Below, one piece after another: positions 24,281-31,332 of a stretch of 32,832 bases of DNA. Source of the DNA: DYFC01 sp041658585 (GTDB lineage Bacteria; Nitrospirota; Thermodesulfovibrionia; Thermodesulfovibrionales; SM23-35); the NCBI GenBank assembly GCA_041658585.1, contig JBAZZX010000036.1:1-32832 (forward strand), in the 5' to 3' direction. The position numbers were made by a program, and so were the translations under genes. Position 1 is the stretch's first letter, and each line of letters begins with the position of its first letter. The notes below the pieces were generated by a model that did not search any database, was not told the DNA's origin, and was given only the letters and a program-made list of their open reading frames with translations.

Positions 24281-25329
24281 ACTTTTTCCTCACTCTCTTT
24301 AATCAGTTCGTTGAGGGTCTCTTTAAGACTGATGCGGGCCATGCATGTGCGGGTACACCTTCCGCACCCTGTACAGAAGAAACGTGAAAATCTCTCAACA
24401 GAATACCTGAATTTGCGGTAATACCTATGCCTCTGCCGTGCCGAGCGTTCCTTTCTGAAATTTATCCCACCGGCTACTCTGGCGAACGGCTCAAGCTGAC
24501 AGGAATCCCAGACCCGGTACCTGATCCCTTTCTTCAGGCTCAGGTCAAGCTCATCCCTTATATCGAAACAGTAACATGTGGGACAAACATTAGTGCAATT
24601 GCCGCATGCAAGGCATCGTTCATTCAGGTCTTTCCAAACCCCTGCCCTGAAAGACCTGTCGAACAATTCCGGTATATGTTTGCCTTCTATTGGGACTTCA
24701 TTGTTGAATATAGTTCTTTTGTGATCACGTAATCTTTCAAGATCGTTCATATGCGACGCCTCGGCCTTTTCAAAAGTTCCGGTCGCATCGACGATTTCAT
24801 CTCCGGTCTGTGTCTTTACATGGACAATGAAATAAGCTCCAAGGTCCGTGAAAAACAGGTCATATCCGCTGCCGGGAAAGCTTGCATTCACGAGATGACA
24901 GCTTGCGTATTCATCGCAATATTCATTGCACTCCAGGCCGATCAGGGTTATCATGTTTTTTCGTGTCAGGTAATTGTAATCTTTAGGGCGTTCTGAAAGC
25001 ACCATATTGAGGCACTGTATTCCTGCAAGGTCGCAGGTATGCAGACCAAAGATCGTCATTGGTTCATATTCAACTACAGGCTCTGCATGGGAGCCCTTGC
25101 CGGTCTTGAACTCCAGAAGAGTTTCACGCTGCGGCATGAAGAACTTCTTTGCCGGTAAAATGGTGGGAATGTATTTGAGCGAAATCTGACTACCCGAGGT
25201 CACTTCCTCATAAGCGAAATTATTGTGACCTTTTGGAACGGGCCCGATAAGCTTCTGCATTTCCGCGAGTCTTAAAATAAAGTCATTAAATCTTTCCTTC
25301 TTCAGCACAAAATATTGCATAGCTTCCAT
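24262..25329 (-). CDS. hydB: Hydrogenase iron-sulfur (beta) subunit
   Basis: A 355-aa electron-transfer protein related to HydB of archaeal sulfhydrogenase and to anaerobic sulfite reductase subunit A. Two ferredoxin-like clusters occur: C239, C242, C245, C249 (CLACGNCTNVCP) and C319, C322, C325, C329 (CTGCGRCTRTC). Additional conserved cysteines lie around C134-C144. It is the first gene of hydBGDA; ATG 25329 has AGAGGA close upstream. The four-subunit set and its order match NAD(P)-linked group 3b hydrogenases, which are reversible and in some organisms reduce elemental sulfur or polysulfide. Confidence 0.93.
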   Translation of the reverse strand: MEAMQYFVLKKERFNDFILRLAEMQKLIGPVPKGHNNFAYEEVTSGSQISLKYIPTILPAKKFFMPQRETLLEFKTGKGSHAEPVVEYEPMTIFGLHTCDLAGIQCLNMVLSERPKDYNYLTRKNMITLIGLECNEYCDEYASCHLVNASFPGSGYDLFFTDLGAYFIVHVKTQTGDEIVDATGTFEKAEASHMNDLERLRDHKRTIFNNEVPIEGKHIPELFDRSFRAGVWKDLNERCLACGNCTNVCPTCYCFDIRDELDLSLKKGIRYRVWDSCQLEPFARVAGGINFRKERSARQRHRYYRKFRYSVERFSRFFCTGCGRCTRTCMARISLKETLNELIKESEEKVWKKWL

Positions 25330-25386
25330 ATTGTCCTCTTTGGTTTCAGGCTTTTTAATTTATTTTATATTTTTATACTAAAAAAA

Positions 25387-25417
25387 TATTGCAATATCAT
25401 TAAGTAAACTCCATAAT
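25387..25417. promoter_or_regulatory. Divergent promoter region of hydB and the YceI gene, with central palindrome
   Basis: TTGCAA (25389-25394), a 17-bp spacer and CATAAT (25412-25417) form a good plus-strand promoter for the YceI gene. The -35 lies within a perfect 12-bp palindrome ATATTGCAATAT (25387-25398), so TTGCAA is also readable on the minus strand, followed after about 19 bp by TATAAA towards hydB. One operator could thus control both directions. Confidence 0.5.
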
Positions 25418-25473
25418 TATATCATTAAATCGATGAACTGATATTGAGAGTCCGCACAATACGGAGGTTATTT

Positions 25474-26004
25474 ATGGCTAAATGGGTTATAGATCCGGAC
25501 CATTCAGTTGCCGCATTTGTAATCAGACATATGATGGTTGCAAATGTTCGGGGGCAATTCAATAAACTCAGCGGCGCTATTTTACTTGATCCGGACGATA
25601 TGGCCAAGTCATCCGTAGAAGTAGCAATAGATGTTTCGGGTATATATACCGGCATCAAGAAGCGGGATGACCACCTCCGCAGTCCGGATTTCTTCGATGT
25701 AGAAAAATGCCCCCAAATAACTTTTAAAAGCGATTCCGTTAACTCTGCCGGAACAAAGCAATTAATGGTATCCGGTGAACTAACCATTCATGGAATATCC
25801 AGTCCGTCATCCTTCAATGTAGAATATTGCGGTCCGATGAAGAGCCCGTTCGGTGAAATTAGCATGGGGTTTGCTGCTTCAACAGCCGTTAATCGTGAAG
25901 ACTTCGGGCTGCTATGGAACATGGCTTTAGATGCCGGCGGGTTTATGATAGGAAAAGAAGTTCGGATTTATCTGGATATAGAGGCTGACCTGAGCGCTGA
26001 ATAA
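25474..26004 (+). CDS. YceI-family lipid-binding-like protein
   Basis: A 176-aa protein with the YceI lipocalin-like beta-barrel signatures: KWVIDPDHSVAAFVIRHMM at the N-terminus, RDDHLRSPDFFDVEKCPQITF in the middle and GELTIHG later. The family binds polyisoprenoids or similar lipids. No signal peptide is present, so this form is cytoplasmic, unlike E. coli YceI. ATG 25474 is chosen because GGAGG is 6 nt upstream; a longer frame from 25444 lacks a site. It is divergent from hydB across 144 bp. Confidence 0.93.
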   Translation: MAKWVIDPDHSVAAFVIRHMMVANVRGQFNKLSGAILLDPDDMAKSSVEVAIDVSGIYTGIKKRDDHLRSPDFFDVEKCPQITFKSDSVNSAGTKQLMVSGELTIHGISSPSSFNVEYCGPMKSPFGEISMGFAASTAVNREDFGLLWNMALDAGGFMIGKEVRIYLDIEADLSAE

Positions 26005-26072
26005 CATGGATTTAAAATAATGCGATTAACCTGTAATTGCCGCTACCTGAACTGTCAGACAACGTCAGTTTC

Positions 26073-26747
26073 CTACCTACCCGACGTTCCGCCTTTATCC
26101 TCTTTGGTCGCAATGTCGATATCAAGTACCATCTGCCTTACGTGCTGCTTGAAAAACTTCTTGACTGCCTCCCATCGTACGGTCTTACCCTCCAGATATT
26201 GGGGTTCAGGCTCTGACTCGGCATCTGAAAAATAAACGAGTGACTTGCCGATATTTACCGGGTTAATCCTCTCCTTTCCAAAACGCTTTACCATGTGGCC
26301 GGCAATCTTATGGAAAGGTAATTCCTGCAAAATACAATACAGGTCGATAAAGTCTCGTCTCGTCCCTCGCTGGTTAATGGCTATGATTTTCATCGCAGCT
26401 ATGTCCAGTAGTCCTGCGATCCTTGCATTTTCAAAAATCAACGGCTTCTGCAGAAAAGGATACTCATACCGAAAAAGAGAGACCTTTACACCATCCACAT
26501 CTGCAGTAAGATGGTCTTCGCTTTCCGAAAGAATCCGGAAGGAGTTTGCCGTTTTTCTTATATCGGAGATGATGGCTTCTACTCTAAAGGGCTTAGTGGT
26601 AAAGAAATCGAGATCAACGGATATACGATGGCCTATCTGGAGAGCGAGTGCCGTCCCACCAGCCAGTACCGCACTGCACTTATTGAAGATTCCCGCAAGA
26701 TCATGGAGAATCTTCCATCCTTTTTCTGTAAAGCAATCCCTATGCAT
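26073..26747 (-). CDS. AbiEii/AbiGii-type nucleotidyltransferase (toxin family)
   Basis: A 224-aa protein with the nucleotidyltransferase core AVLAGGTALALQIGHRISVDLDFF: GGT at 30-32 and the metal-binding D45 and D47. This is the DUF1814/AbiEii family, whose members act as toxins by modifying tRNA or as other NMP-transferases. It overlaps the upstream partner gene by 8 bp (start 26747), as usual in two-gene toxin-antitoxin units. The partner is the DUF6922-like protein, not the classical AbiEi, so it is a variant unit. Activity in this strain is not shown by sequence. Confidence 0.88.
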   Translation of the reverse strand: MHRDCFTEKGWKILHDLAGIFNKCSAVLAGGTALALQIGHRISVDLDFFTTKPFRVEAIISDIRKTANSFRILSESEDHLTADVDGVKVSLFRYEYPFLQKPLIFENARIAGLLDIAAMKIIAINQRGTRRDFIDLYCILQELPFHKIAGHMVKRFGKERINPVNIGKSLVYFSDAESEPEPQYLEGKTVRWEAVKKFFKQHVRQMVLDIDIATKEDKGGTSGR

Positions 26748-27123
26748 CTTTCACCCCAAACCATAACTTCCAGAAATTTCCGGATTTCACCGTGATTACC
26801 TTGCTTACAGTTAGGACATCGATTATTGTTTGCACCGGGTAAACCCTCTGCAGCCATGATACAGCGTCCAGCCAGCCCAATTCAAGCACCCTTTCGATAA
26901 CGTACCTTGCATGCCGTCTTAAGTGAATCTGCCTCCAGTTCGTATCCCAGAATAACGAACTGAGGTCCTCAGGCACGCCGGATGCCATGTTCTTTTCGGC
27001 GATGATGCGGGCAACAGCCGGGGAATCAGTCCGCCCCAGATACTTATGGACCACACGTAATCCCTCACGCGAGGAAAGATAAACGTATTCATGCCCCCTT
27101 ATTTTCTTCCTCACGATATTCAT
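26740..27123 (-). CDS. DUF6922-like partner (putative antitoxin) of the AbiEii-type gene
   Basis: A 127-aa protein in two parts. Residues 1-45 (VRKKIRGHEYVYL, YLGRTDSPA) look like the short beta-rich segment seen in front of some transposases and antitoxins. Residues about 57-123 match the DUF6922 pattern: LFWDTNW, HARYVIERVLELG, WLQRVYP and SGNFWKLWFG. In other genomes this domain is encoded directly upstream of AbiEii nucleotidyltransferases. ATG 27123 lies only 5 bp from a -10 box, so the mRNA may be leaderless. Antitoxin role inferred from gene order. Confidence 0.75.
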   Translation of the reverse strand: MNIVRKKIRGHEYVYLSSREGLRVVHKYLGRTDSPAVARIIAEKNMASGVPEDLSSLFWDTNWRQIHLRRHARYVIERVLELGWLDAVSWLQRVYPVQTIIDVLTVSKVITVKSGNFWKLWFGVKDA

Positions 27124-27128
27124 GCCAT

Positions 27129-27181
27129 ATTATCACACAAAGTAGTCTAATTGTTCAAGTGTCAACATCTTTCATGAAAGA
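27129..27181 (-). promoter_or_regulatory. Promoter and palindromic operator of the AbiEii/DUF6922 unit
   Basis: On the minus strand TTGAAC (27158-27153), an 18-bp spacer and GATAAT (27134-27129) give a promoter. Ten bp upstream of the -35 is a perfect 14-bp palindrome TCTTTCATGAAAGA (27168-27181), a likely operator, as toxin-antitoxin units are commonly autoregulated. Which protein binds is unknown. Confidence 0.5.
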
Positions 27182-27307
27182 ACAACTCGTTTACCCAAAT
27201 TATGCAATTAACTACAGAGTACGCAAAAATAAAAATGCTCCTAAAATTTATAACTCCTTGATAAATAAAATAAATTGTTTAAATTTACGGATAATATTAT
27301 CCCACCC

Positions 27308-27865
27308 TTACTGTTTCACGGCCGGGCATTTAATCCCTTCAAAGGCATAGGCAATCCTTTTTTCTCTTTCAAGCTTTTCCGGTGGAAATGGAATCTTTAT
27401 AAAATCCTTTATTTTATCCAGGGCTTCCTGTCGGTTGAAAAGTTCGTGAACAGAAGTCCCAATAACAGAACCTGAAATCATGTCGAATATTTTTGCATTC
27501 TCTCCATCGGTAACCATTGCATAAGGGATTTGATAATTCCGAACAACTCTTGCAAAGGCTTTTATGTATCTTTCCCATGATTCAATAGCCGCTGAAGAGC
27601 ACTTAACTACCATAAAGCTTATTGAATTAAGATTGATAACATAATCAATACTGACCATGGCTTCGCAATCGCTCAATTTCAAGCTGAACTGTGGGTCGAT
27701 CTTTATCTCTTCCGGACGGAATTTCTTTTCTGTAATAAGAAGATCCCAGACCCACTCCTTTACTCCTTCTAATTGTTCCTGAGCAATCATATCTTCTTCC
27801 TTAACTTTTTCCATTACTATTTTTTCTCTTTCTTTTCTTTGCGCTTCATTGCTTTCGTTTATCAT
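27308..27865 (-). CDS. Lone HsdR-N-terminal-like (PD-(D/E)xK fold) protein
   Basis: A 185-aa protein. Residues 1-30 are charged and helical. About 33-165 resemble the type I restriction enzyme R N-terminal domain as found in stand-alone proteins: WVWDLLITEKKF, DYVINLNSISFMVVKC, YQIPYAMVTDGENAKIFD. In active nucleases the strand ends (V)ECK; here it reads VVKCSS, so the catalytic E and K are replaced, and nuclease activity is unlikely. Four C-terminal residues after GIKC include no further motif. AAAGGAG lies 7 nt before ATG 27865. No hsdM or hsdS is near, so it is not part of a type I system here. Confidence 0.7.
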   Translation of the reverse strand: MINESNEAQRKEREKIVMEKVKEEDMIAQEQLEGVKEWVWDLLITEKKFRPEEIKIDPQFSLKLSDCEAMVSIDYVINLNSISFMVVKCSSAAIESWERYIKAFARVVRNYQIPYAMVTDGENAKIFDMISGSVIGTSVHELFNRQEALDKIKDFIKIPFPPEKLEREKRIAYAFEGIKCPAVKQ

Positions 27866-27978
27866 ATTAATGCTCCTTTTAATGTTCTACTATTGTTAAA
27901 AATCAAACAGTTATAAAAAAATATGTATTCTCTTTCTCTGTGTGCTCAAATTCTTACAGGCTTATAGCATCTTTATCC

Positions 27979-28022
27979 TTCGACAAGCTCAGGATGACAA
28001 ATGTCATGGTGAGCTTGTCGAA
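27979..28022. repeat. 44-bp nested inverted repeat
   Basis: Outer arms TTCGACAAGCTCA and TGAGCTTGTCGAA pair perfectly (13 bp), and inner arms ATGACA/TGTCAT pair across AA. This CTTCGACAAGCTCAGGATGA motif is a widespread intergenic repeat in many environmental bacterial genomes; function unknown. Confidence 0.75.
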
Positions 28023-28049
28023 CCATCCACGAAGCTATCTGAAAGATTC

Positions 28050-28065
28050 CCCGAAAGCTTTCGGG
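28050..28065. repeat. CCCGAAAGCTTTCGGG palindrome, copy 1
   Basis: Perfect 16-bp palindrome; an identical copy is at 28424-28439 and a variant (CCCGAACACTTTCGGG) at 28290-28305. Spacings are irregular (240 and 134 bp) and there is no spacer structure, so it is not a CRISPR. Confidence 0.75.
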
Positions 28066-28183
28066 ACCGAATCCCCCGGTCAAGCCGGAGGATGACAAAA
28101 CACGACTTTATGGACAGACTCAAAATAGACTCTATCTATTGTAAAGGATATTTTCCCGGACATCAACTGTATGTATCCTTGAG

Positions 28184-28199
28184 TGTTCCACGTGGAACA
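28184..28199. promoter_or_regulatory. parS: parS centromere site 1
   Basis: TGTTCCACGTGGAACA is a perfect 16-bp palindrome and equals the ParB-binding consensus (TGTTnCACGTGnAACA type), in the CC/GG form known from Pseudomonas. It would be the loading site for ParB encoded at 775-1593. Confidence 0.9.
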
Positions 28200-28423
28200 T
28201 TTATCCGGCAAGTCTTTACTTATCAGTTGCAAAAAACTTTTAAAAATGGCAGGGCTGATGCGATGAAAAGGTCTTGTAGTTCTCCTCGCCCCGAACACTT
28301 TCGGGACTGAGTGCGGACGACACATTAATGTACTTTCATAATAAGAACCGGCCTTTTTCTGAAAACCACCACAGGTTAGCTCTGCATTTATCTGATTGCA
28401 ATATAATCCTTTGTCGCATTATT

Positions 28424-28439
28424 CCCGAAAGCTTTCGGG
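28424..28439. repeat. CCCGAAAGCTTTCGGG palindrome, copy 2
   Basis: Identical to the palindrome at 28050-28065, about 100 bp before uvrA. Confidence 0.75.
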
Positions 28440-28495
28440 ATTCATCGTGTCTGCACTGCTGTTTATGCAACGTTTAGGTTTATTAGTAACGGGAA

Positions 28496-28511
28496 AGTTC
28501 CACGTGGAACA
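28496..28511. promoter_or_regulatory. parS: parS centromere site 2, next to uvrA
   Basis: AGTTCCACGTGGAACA differs from site 1 only at the first base and is palindromic over the central 14 bp. It lies 31 bp before the uvrA ATG, just upstream of an extended -10 (TGTTAAAAT, box 28531-28536), so ParB spreading could affect uvrA transcription. Confidence 0.88.
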
Positions 28512-28542
28512 CATCGAGGCATTTTAGTGTTAAAATATTGTG

Positions 28543-31332
28543 ATGTCCAATAAAGAACTTATCATTGAAGGCGCTCGGCAGAATAACCTAAAGAATATAA
28601 GCCTTTGCCTGCCTCATAATAAGGTAATAGCAATAACAGGGGTGTCGGGTTCCGGCAAATCTTCGCTCGCCTTTGACACTATATTTGCTGAAGGCCAATG
28701 GAGATTTATTGAATCTCTCTCTACATATGCCAGGCTTTTTCTTGAAAAGATGGACAGACCCGATGTTGAAGCAATCCGTAATATCAGACCGGCTATTGCC
28801 CTTGAGCAAAAGAATCCTGTGCGTGGTTCCCGTTCTACCGTGGGAACTCTCACGGAGATTTATGACCTTTTCAGGCTCCTCTACTCAAAAATATCTACTC
28901 CTTATTGCCCAAACTGTAGGAAGGAAATACGGATGTGGGATAGCTCACAGGTTGTTGCGGAGCTTATAGAAAAATATTCCGGCGAAAAGGCTATTGTAAC
29001 TTTTAAGATTGACACTTCACGTGATGAATTAAAGAAAAAGGGTTTTTACAGGATATGGCATGACGGGGAAATTGTGGATATTCAAGAAATTCATCAAAGA
29101 GAAAATCCCCCCTTGCCCCCCTTTTCCAAAGTGGGGATAGAAAAATTTGAAATCGTCCTTGACAGGCTTATCATCAAAGATGAACCAAGGCTTTCAGACT
29201 CTATCGAACTGGCATGGAGAGAAGGAAACGGCAGGATTGGAATCGTGCTTATAACCGCTGAAGGTCCCAAGTCCCTTGATTTTTCCTCGGAGAATGCCTG
29301 TGAGGAGTGCAATATTCAAGTGCAAAAGCCGTATCCGCTTCTATTCTCTTTCAACCATCCTGTCGGCGCGTGCCCGGACTGTAAGGGCTTTGGAAATATT
29401 CTCCGGTATGACGAAGAGCTGATTATCCCTGATAAAACCCTCTCCATATCAAATGGGGCTATAGATCCATGGGATAAACCTTCTTATGATTGGTGGAAAC
29501 AGCAGTTTCTCAAAAATGCCTCAAAAGAAGGTCTTAATCTTAATAAACCGTACCTGGAATTTACTGAACGGGAGAAAGAGATATTATTCAAAGGAACTTC
29601 AAAGCTCTATGGAATTAATGCTTTCTTTGAGGCGATGGAGGGAAAAAGGTATAAACTCCATATAAGGGTCTTTTTAAGCCGGTACAGAAGACCTGTTACC
29701 TGTCCGCGATGCAAGGGCAAGCGGCTGAGTGAAGATGCTCTGGCATATAGAATCGACGGTCTCGATATAGCAGACCTTTGCGCACTGCCTATTGCAGATA
29801 CAAAACGGATATTTGAACATCTTGGCGTCTCACCGTTTCAAAGGGACATGGCCAAGGAGATACTGAGACAGATAAAGGTGAAACTCGATTTCCTGAAGCG
29901 TGTTGGTCTGGATTATCTAAGTCTGAGCAGGGAGGGAAGAACACTTTCAGGGGGTGAATACCAGAGGGTGAACCTTGCAAATCAGATCGCCTCACTCCTG
30001 ACCGGAACGCTTTATGTGCTTGACGAACCGACAGTAGGTCTTCATGCCAGGGATACGGAAATAGTCGCCGGGATTATGATGGATCTGTCGAAACTCGGGA
30101 ATACGGTCATTGTTGTTGAACATGACAAACAGATTATAGAATCTGCAGACTGGGTTGTTGAACTTGGTCCGGGAGGCGGACATATGGGAGGTGAGGTTGT
30201 CTTCTCAGGGACGAAAGAAGACTTCCTTAAAACGGATACGCGGACGGCACGCTATATAACGGGCATGGATGTTATAGAACCTCCTTTTAAAAGCGGGAAA
30301 ACAGTATCCGTATCCGGGAGTAATAATGTTGCCCTTTACGGCGCAGCCGGCAATAATCTTAAATCCGTCGACATAAAGATTCCCCTCCATACTTTGACGA
30401 CGGTCACCGGGGTATCCGGATCGGGTAAAAGCAGTCTGATCGTAAAGACTCTTTACTATGCAATTGCGAGAGAAATGAAGGAAGAATTTGAATTGCCCCT
30501 GCCATATAAAAATATAGACGGTCTGCAATACCTGAAAGGCGTCAAGCTTATTTCTCAGGCCCCGATCGGTCGCAGCCCAAGATCAAACCCTGTAACCTAT
30601 TTAAAGGTTTTTGATCATATACGAAAGCTTTTTTCAGAACAGCTTGAGGCAATGGCATACGGATACGAACCGGGGTTTTTTTCCTTTAATGTAGACGGTG
30701 GCCGGTGTGAGATATGCAAAGGCGCAGGTTATCAAAAAATGGAAATGTATTTTTTTGAAGACCTGTATATTAAATGCGAGGACTGCCATGGTAAAAGATA
30801 TAAACCGGAAGCTTTGCGTATACAATATCGGGGCAAGAATATTGATGATGTATTAAATTTAACCGTTGACGAGGCAATTAATTTTTTTCAGAAAGAACCG
30901 AAAATTATCAGCAAGCTTTTCCTCCTGCAGGATATAGGACTTGGCTATCTGAGACTCGGCCAGCCTGCAACGACCCTTTCGGGGGGTGAAGCTCAAAGGC
31001 TCAAGATATGCGCAGAGTTTATCACAGGGGACAAGGACAGGGAAGACATATTGTATATTCTTGATGAACCTACGATCGGCTTGCATTTCAGGGATGTTGA
31101 GGCGCTGCTTCAGGTGCTGCAGAGACTTGTAGATGCCGGTAATACCGTCGTCATCATTGAACACAACCTCGATGTAATTCAGGCTTCGGACTGGATTATC
31201 GATCTGGGGCCGGAGGGCGGTGACAAAGGAGGCAGGATCATCTTTGAAGGAACACCGGAAAAGATAATCAACGTGAAAGAATCATATACGGGCAAGTATC
31301 TCAAGGAACATATCTATACACATTCTCCATAG
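28543..31332 (+). CDS. uvrA: UvrA-family excinuclease ATPase (divergent class)
   Basis: DNA-damage recognition ATPase of nucleotide excision repair. From ATG 28543 it is 929 aa (GTG 28540 gives 930). The first ABC half has Walker A GVSGSGKSS near 34-42 and signature LSGGEYQR near 468; the second half has GVSGSGKSS near 624 and LSGGEAQR near 814. Zinc modules CEEC...CPDC and CEIC...CEDC are intact. The segment GQWRFIESLSTYARLFLEKMDRPDVE differs from the usual GQRRYVESLSAYARQFLG form, so it belongs to a separate UvrA group; a second, classical uvrA may exist elsewhere. Residues about 188-199 (NPPLPPFSKVG) come from a dispersed repeat inserted in frame. No clear ribosome site; the gene may be leaderless. 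The 3' end overlaps rimO. Confidence 0.92.
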   Translation: MSNKELIIEGARQNNLKNISLCLPHNKVIAITGVSGSGKSSLAFDTIFAEGQWRFIESLSTYARLFLEKMDRPDVEAIRNIRPAIALEQKNPVRGSRSTVGTLTEIYDLFRLLYSKISTPYCPNCRKEIRMWDSSQVVAELIEKYSGEKAIVTFKIDTSRDELKKKGFYRIWHDGEIVDIQEIHQRENPPLPPFSKVGIEKFEIVLDRLIIKDEPRLSDSIELAWREGNGRIGIVLITAEGPKSLDFSSENACEECNIQVQKPYPLLFSFNHPVGACPDCKGFGNILRYDEELIIPDKTLSISNGAIDPWDKPSYDWWKQQFLKNASKEGLNLNKPYLEFTEREKEILFKGTSKLYGINAFFEAMEGKRYKLHIRVFLSRYRRPVTCPRCKGKRLSEDALAYRIDGLDIADLCALPIADTKRIFEHLGVSPFQRDMAKEILRQIKVKLDFLKRVGLDYLSLSREGRTLSGGEYQRVNLANQIASLLTGTLYVLDEPTVGLHARDTEIVAGIMMDLSKLGNTVIVVEHDKQIIESADWVVELGPGGGHMGGEVVFSGTKEDFLKTDTRTARYITGMDVIEPPFKSGKTVSVSGSNNVALYGAAGNNLKSVDIKIPLHTLTTVTGVSGSGKSSLIVKTLYYAIAREMKEEFELPLPYKNIDGLQYLKGVKLISQAPIGRSPRSNPVTYLKVFDHIRKLFSEQLEAMAYGYEPGFFSFNVDGGRCEICKGAGYQKMEMYFFEDLYIKCEDCHGKRYKPEALRIQYRGKNIDDVLNLTVDEAINFFQKEPKIISKLFLLQDIGLGYLRLGQPATTLSGGEAQRLKICAEFITGDKDREDILYILDEPTIGLHFRDVEALLQVLQRLVDAGNTVVIIEHNLDVIQASDWIIDLGPEGGDKGGRIIFEGTPEKIINVKESYTGKYLKEHIYTHSP
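29103..29139 (+). repeat. Dispersed C-rich repeat inserted in frame in uvrA
   Basis: AAATCCCCCCTTGCCCCCCT followed by TTTCCAAAGTGGGGAT resembles a common intergenic hairpin repeat (CCCCCCTT...CCCCCCTTT...AAAG.GGGG). It is translated as NPPLPPFSKVG within uvrA. C-runs and an imperfect CCCC-CTTT/AAAG-GGGG stem contrast with the surrounding codon use. Confidence 0.7.

Larger units (their letters stand above)
27866..28542. other. Repeat-rich intergenic region with parS sites
   Basis: 677 bp without a supportable gene; a 122-codon plus-strand frame at 27942-28310 consists largely of repeats and is rejected. Contents in order: a 44-bp hairpin at 27979-28022, a CCCGAAAGCTTTCGGG palindrome at 28050, a CCGG-type repeat near 28075, parS at 28184, a variant palindrome at 28290, a second CCCGAAAGCTTTCGGG at 28424, and a second parS at 28496 directly before uvrA. 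Confidence 0.7.

Noticed and set aside
27942..28310. 122-codon plus-strand open frame
   Set aside because: It consists largely of inverted repeats and the first parS site, with no ribosome site and no recognisable protein.
28050..28440. CRISPR array
   Set aside because: Only two identical 16-bp palindromes and a variant, irregular spacing, no cas genes.
29016..29024. Third parS site inside uvrA (TTCACGTGA)
   Set aside because: Only the central 9 bp are palindromic; the outer bases do not match.
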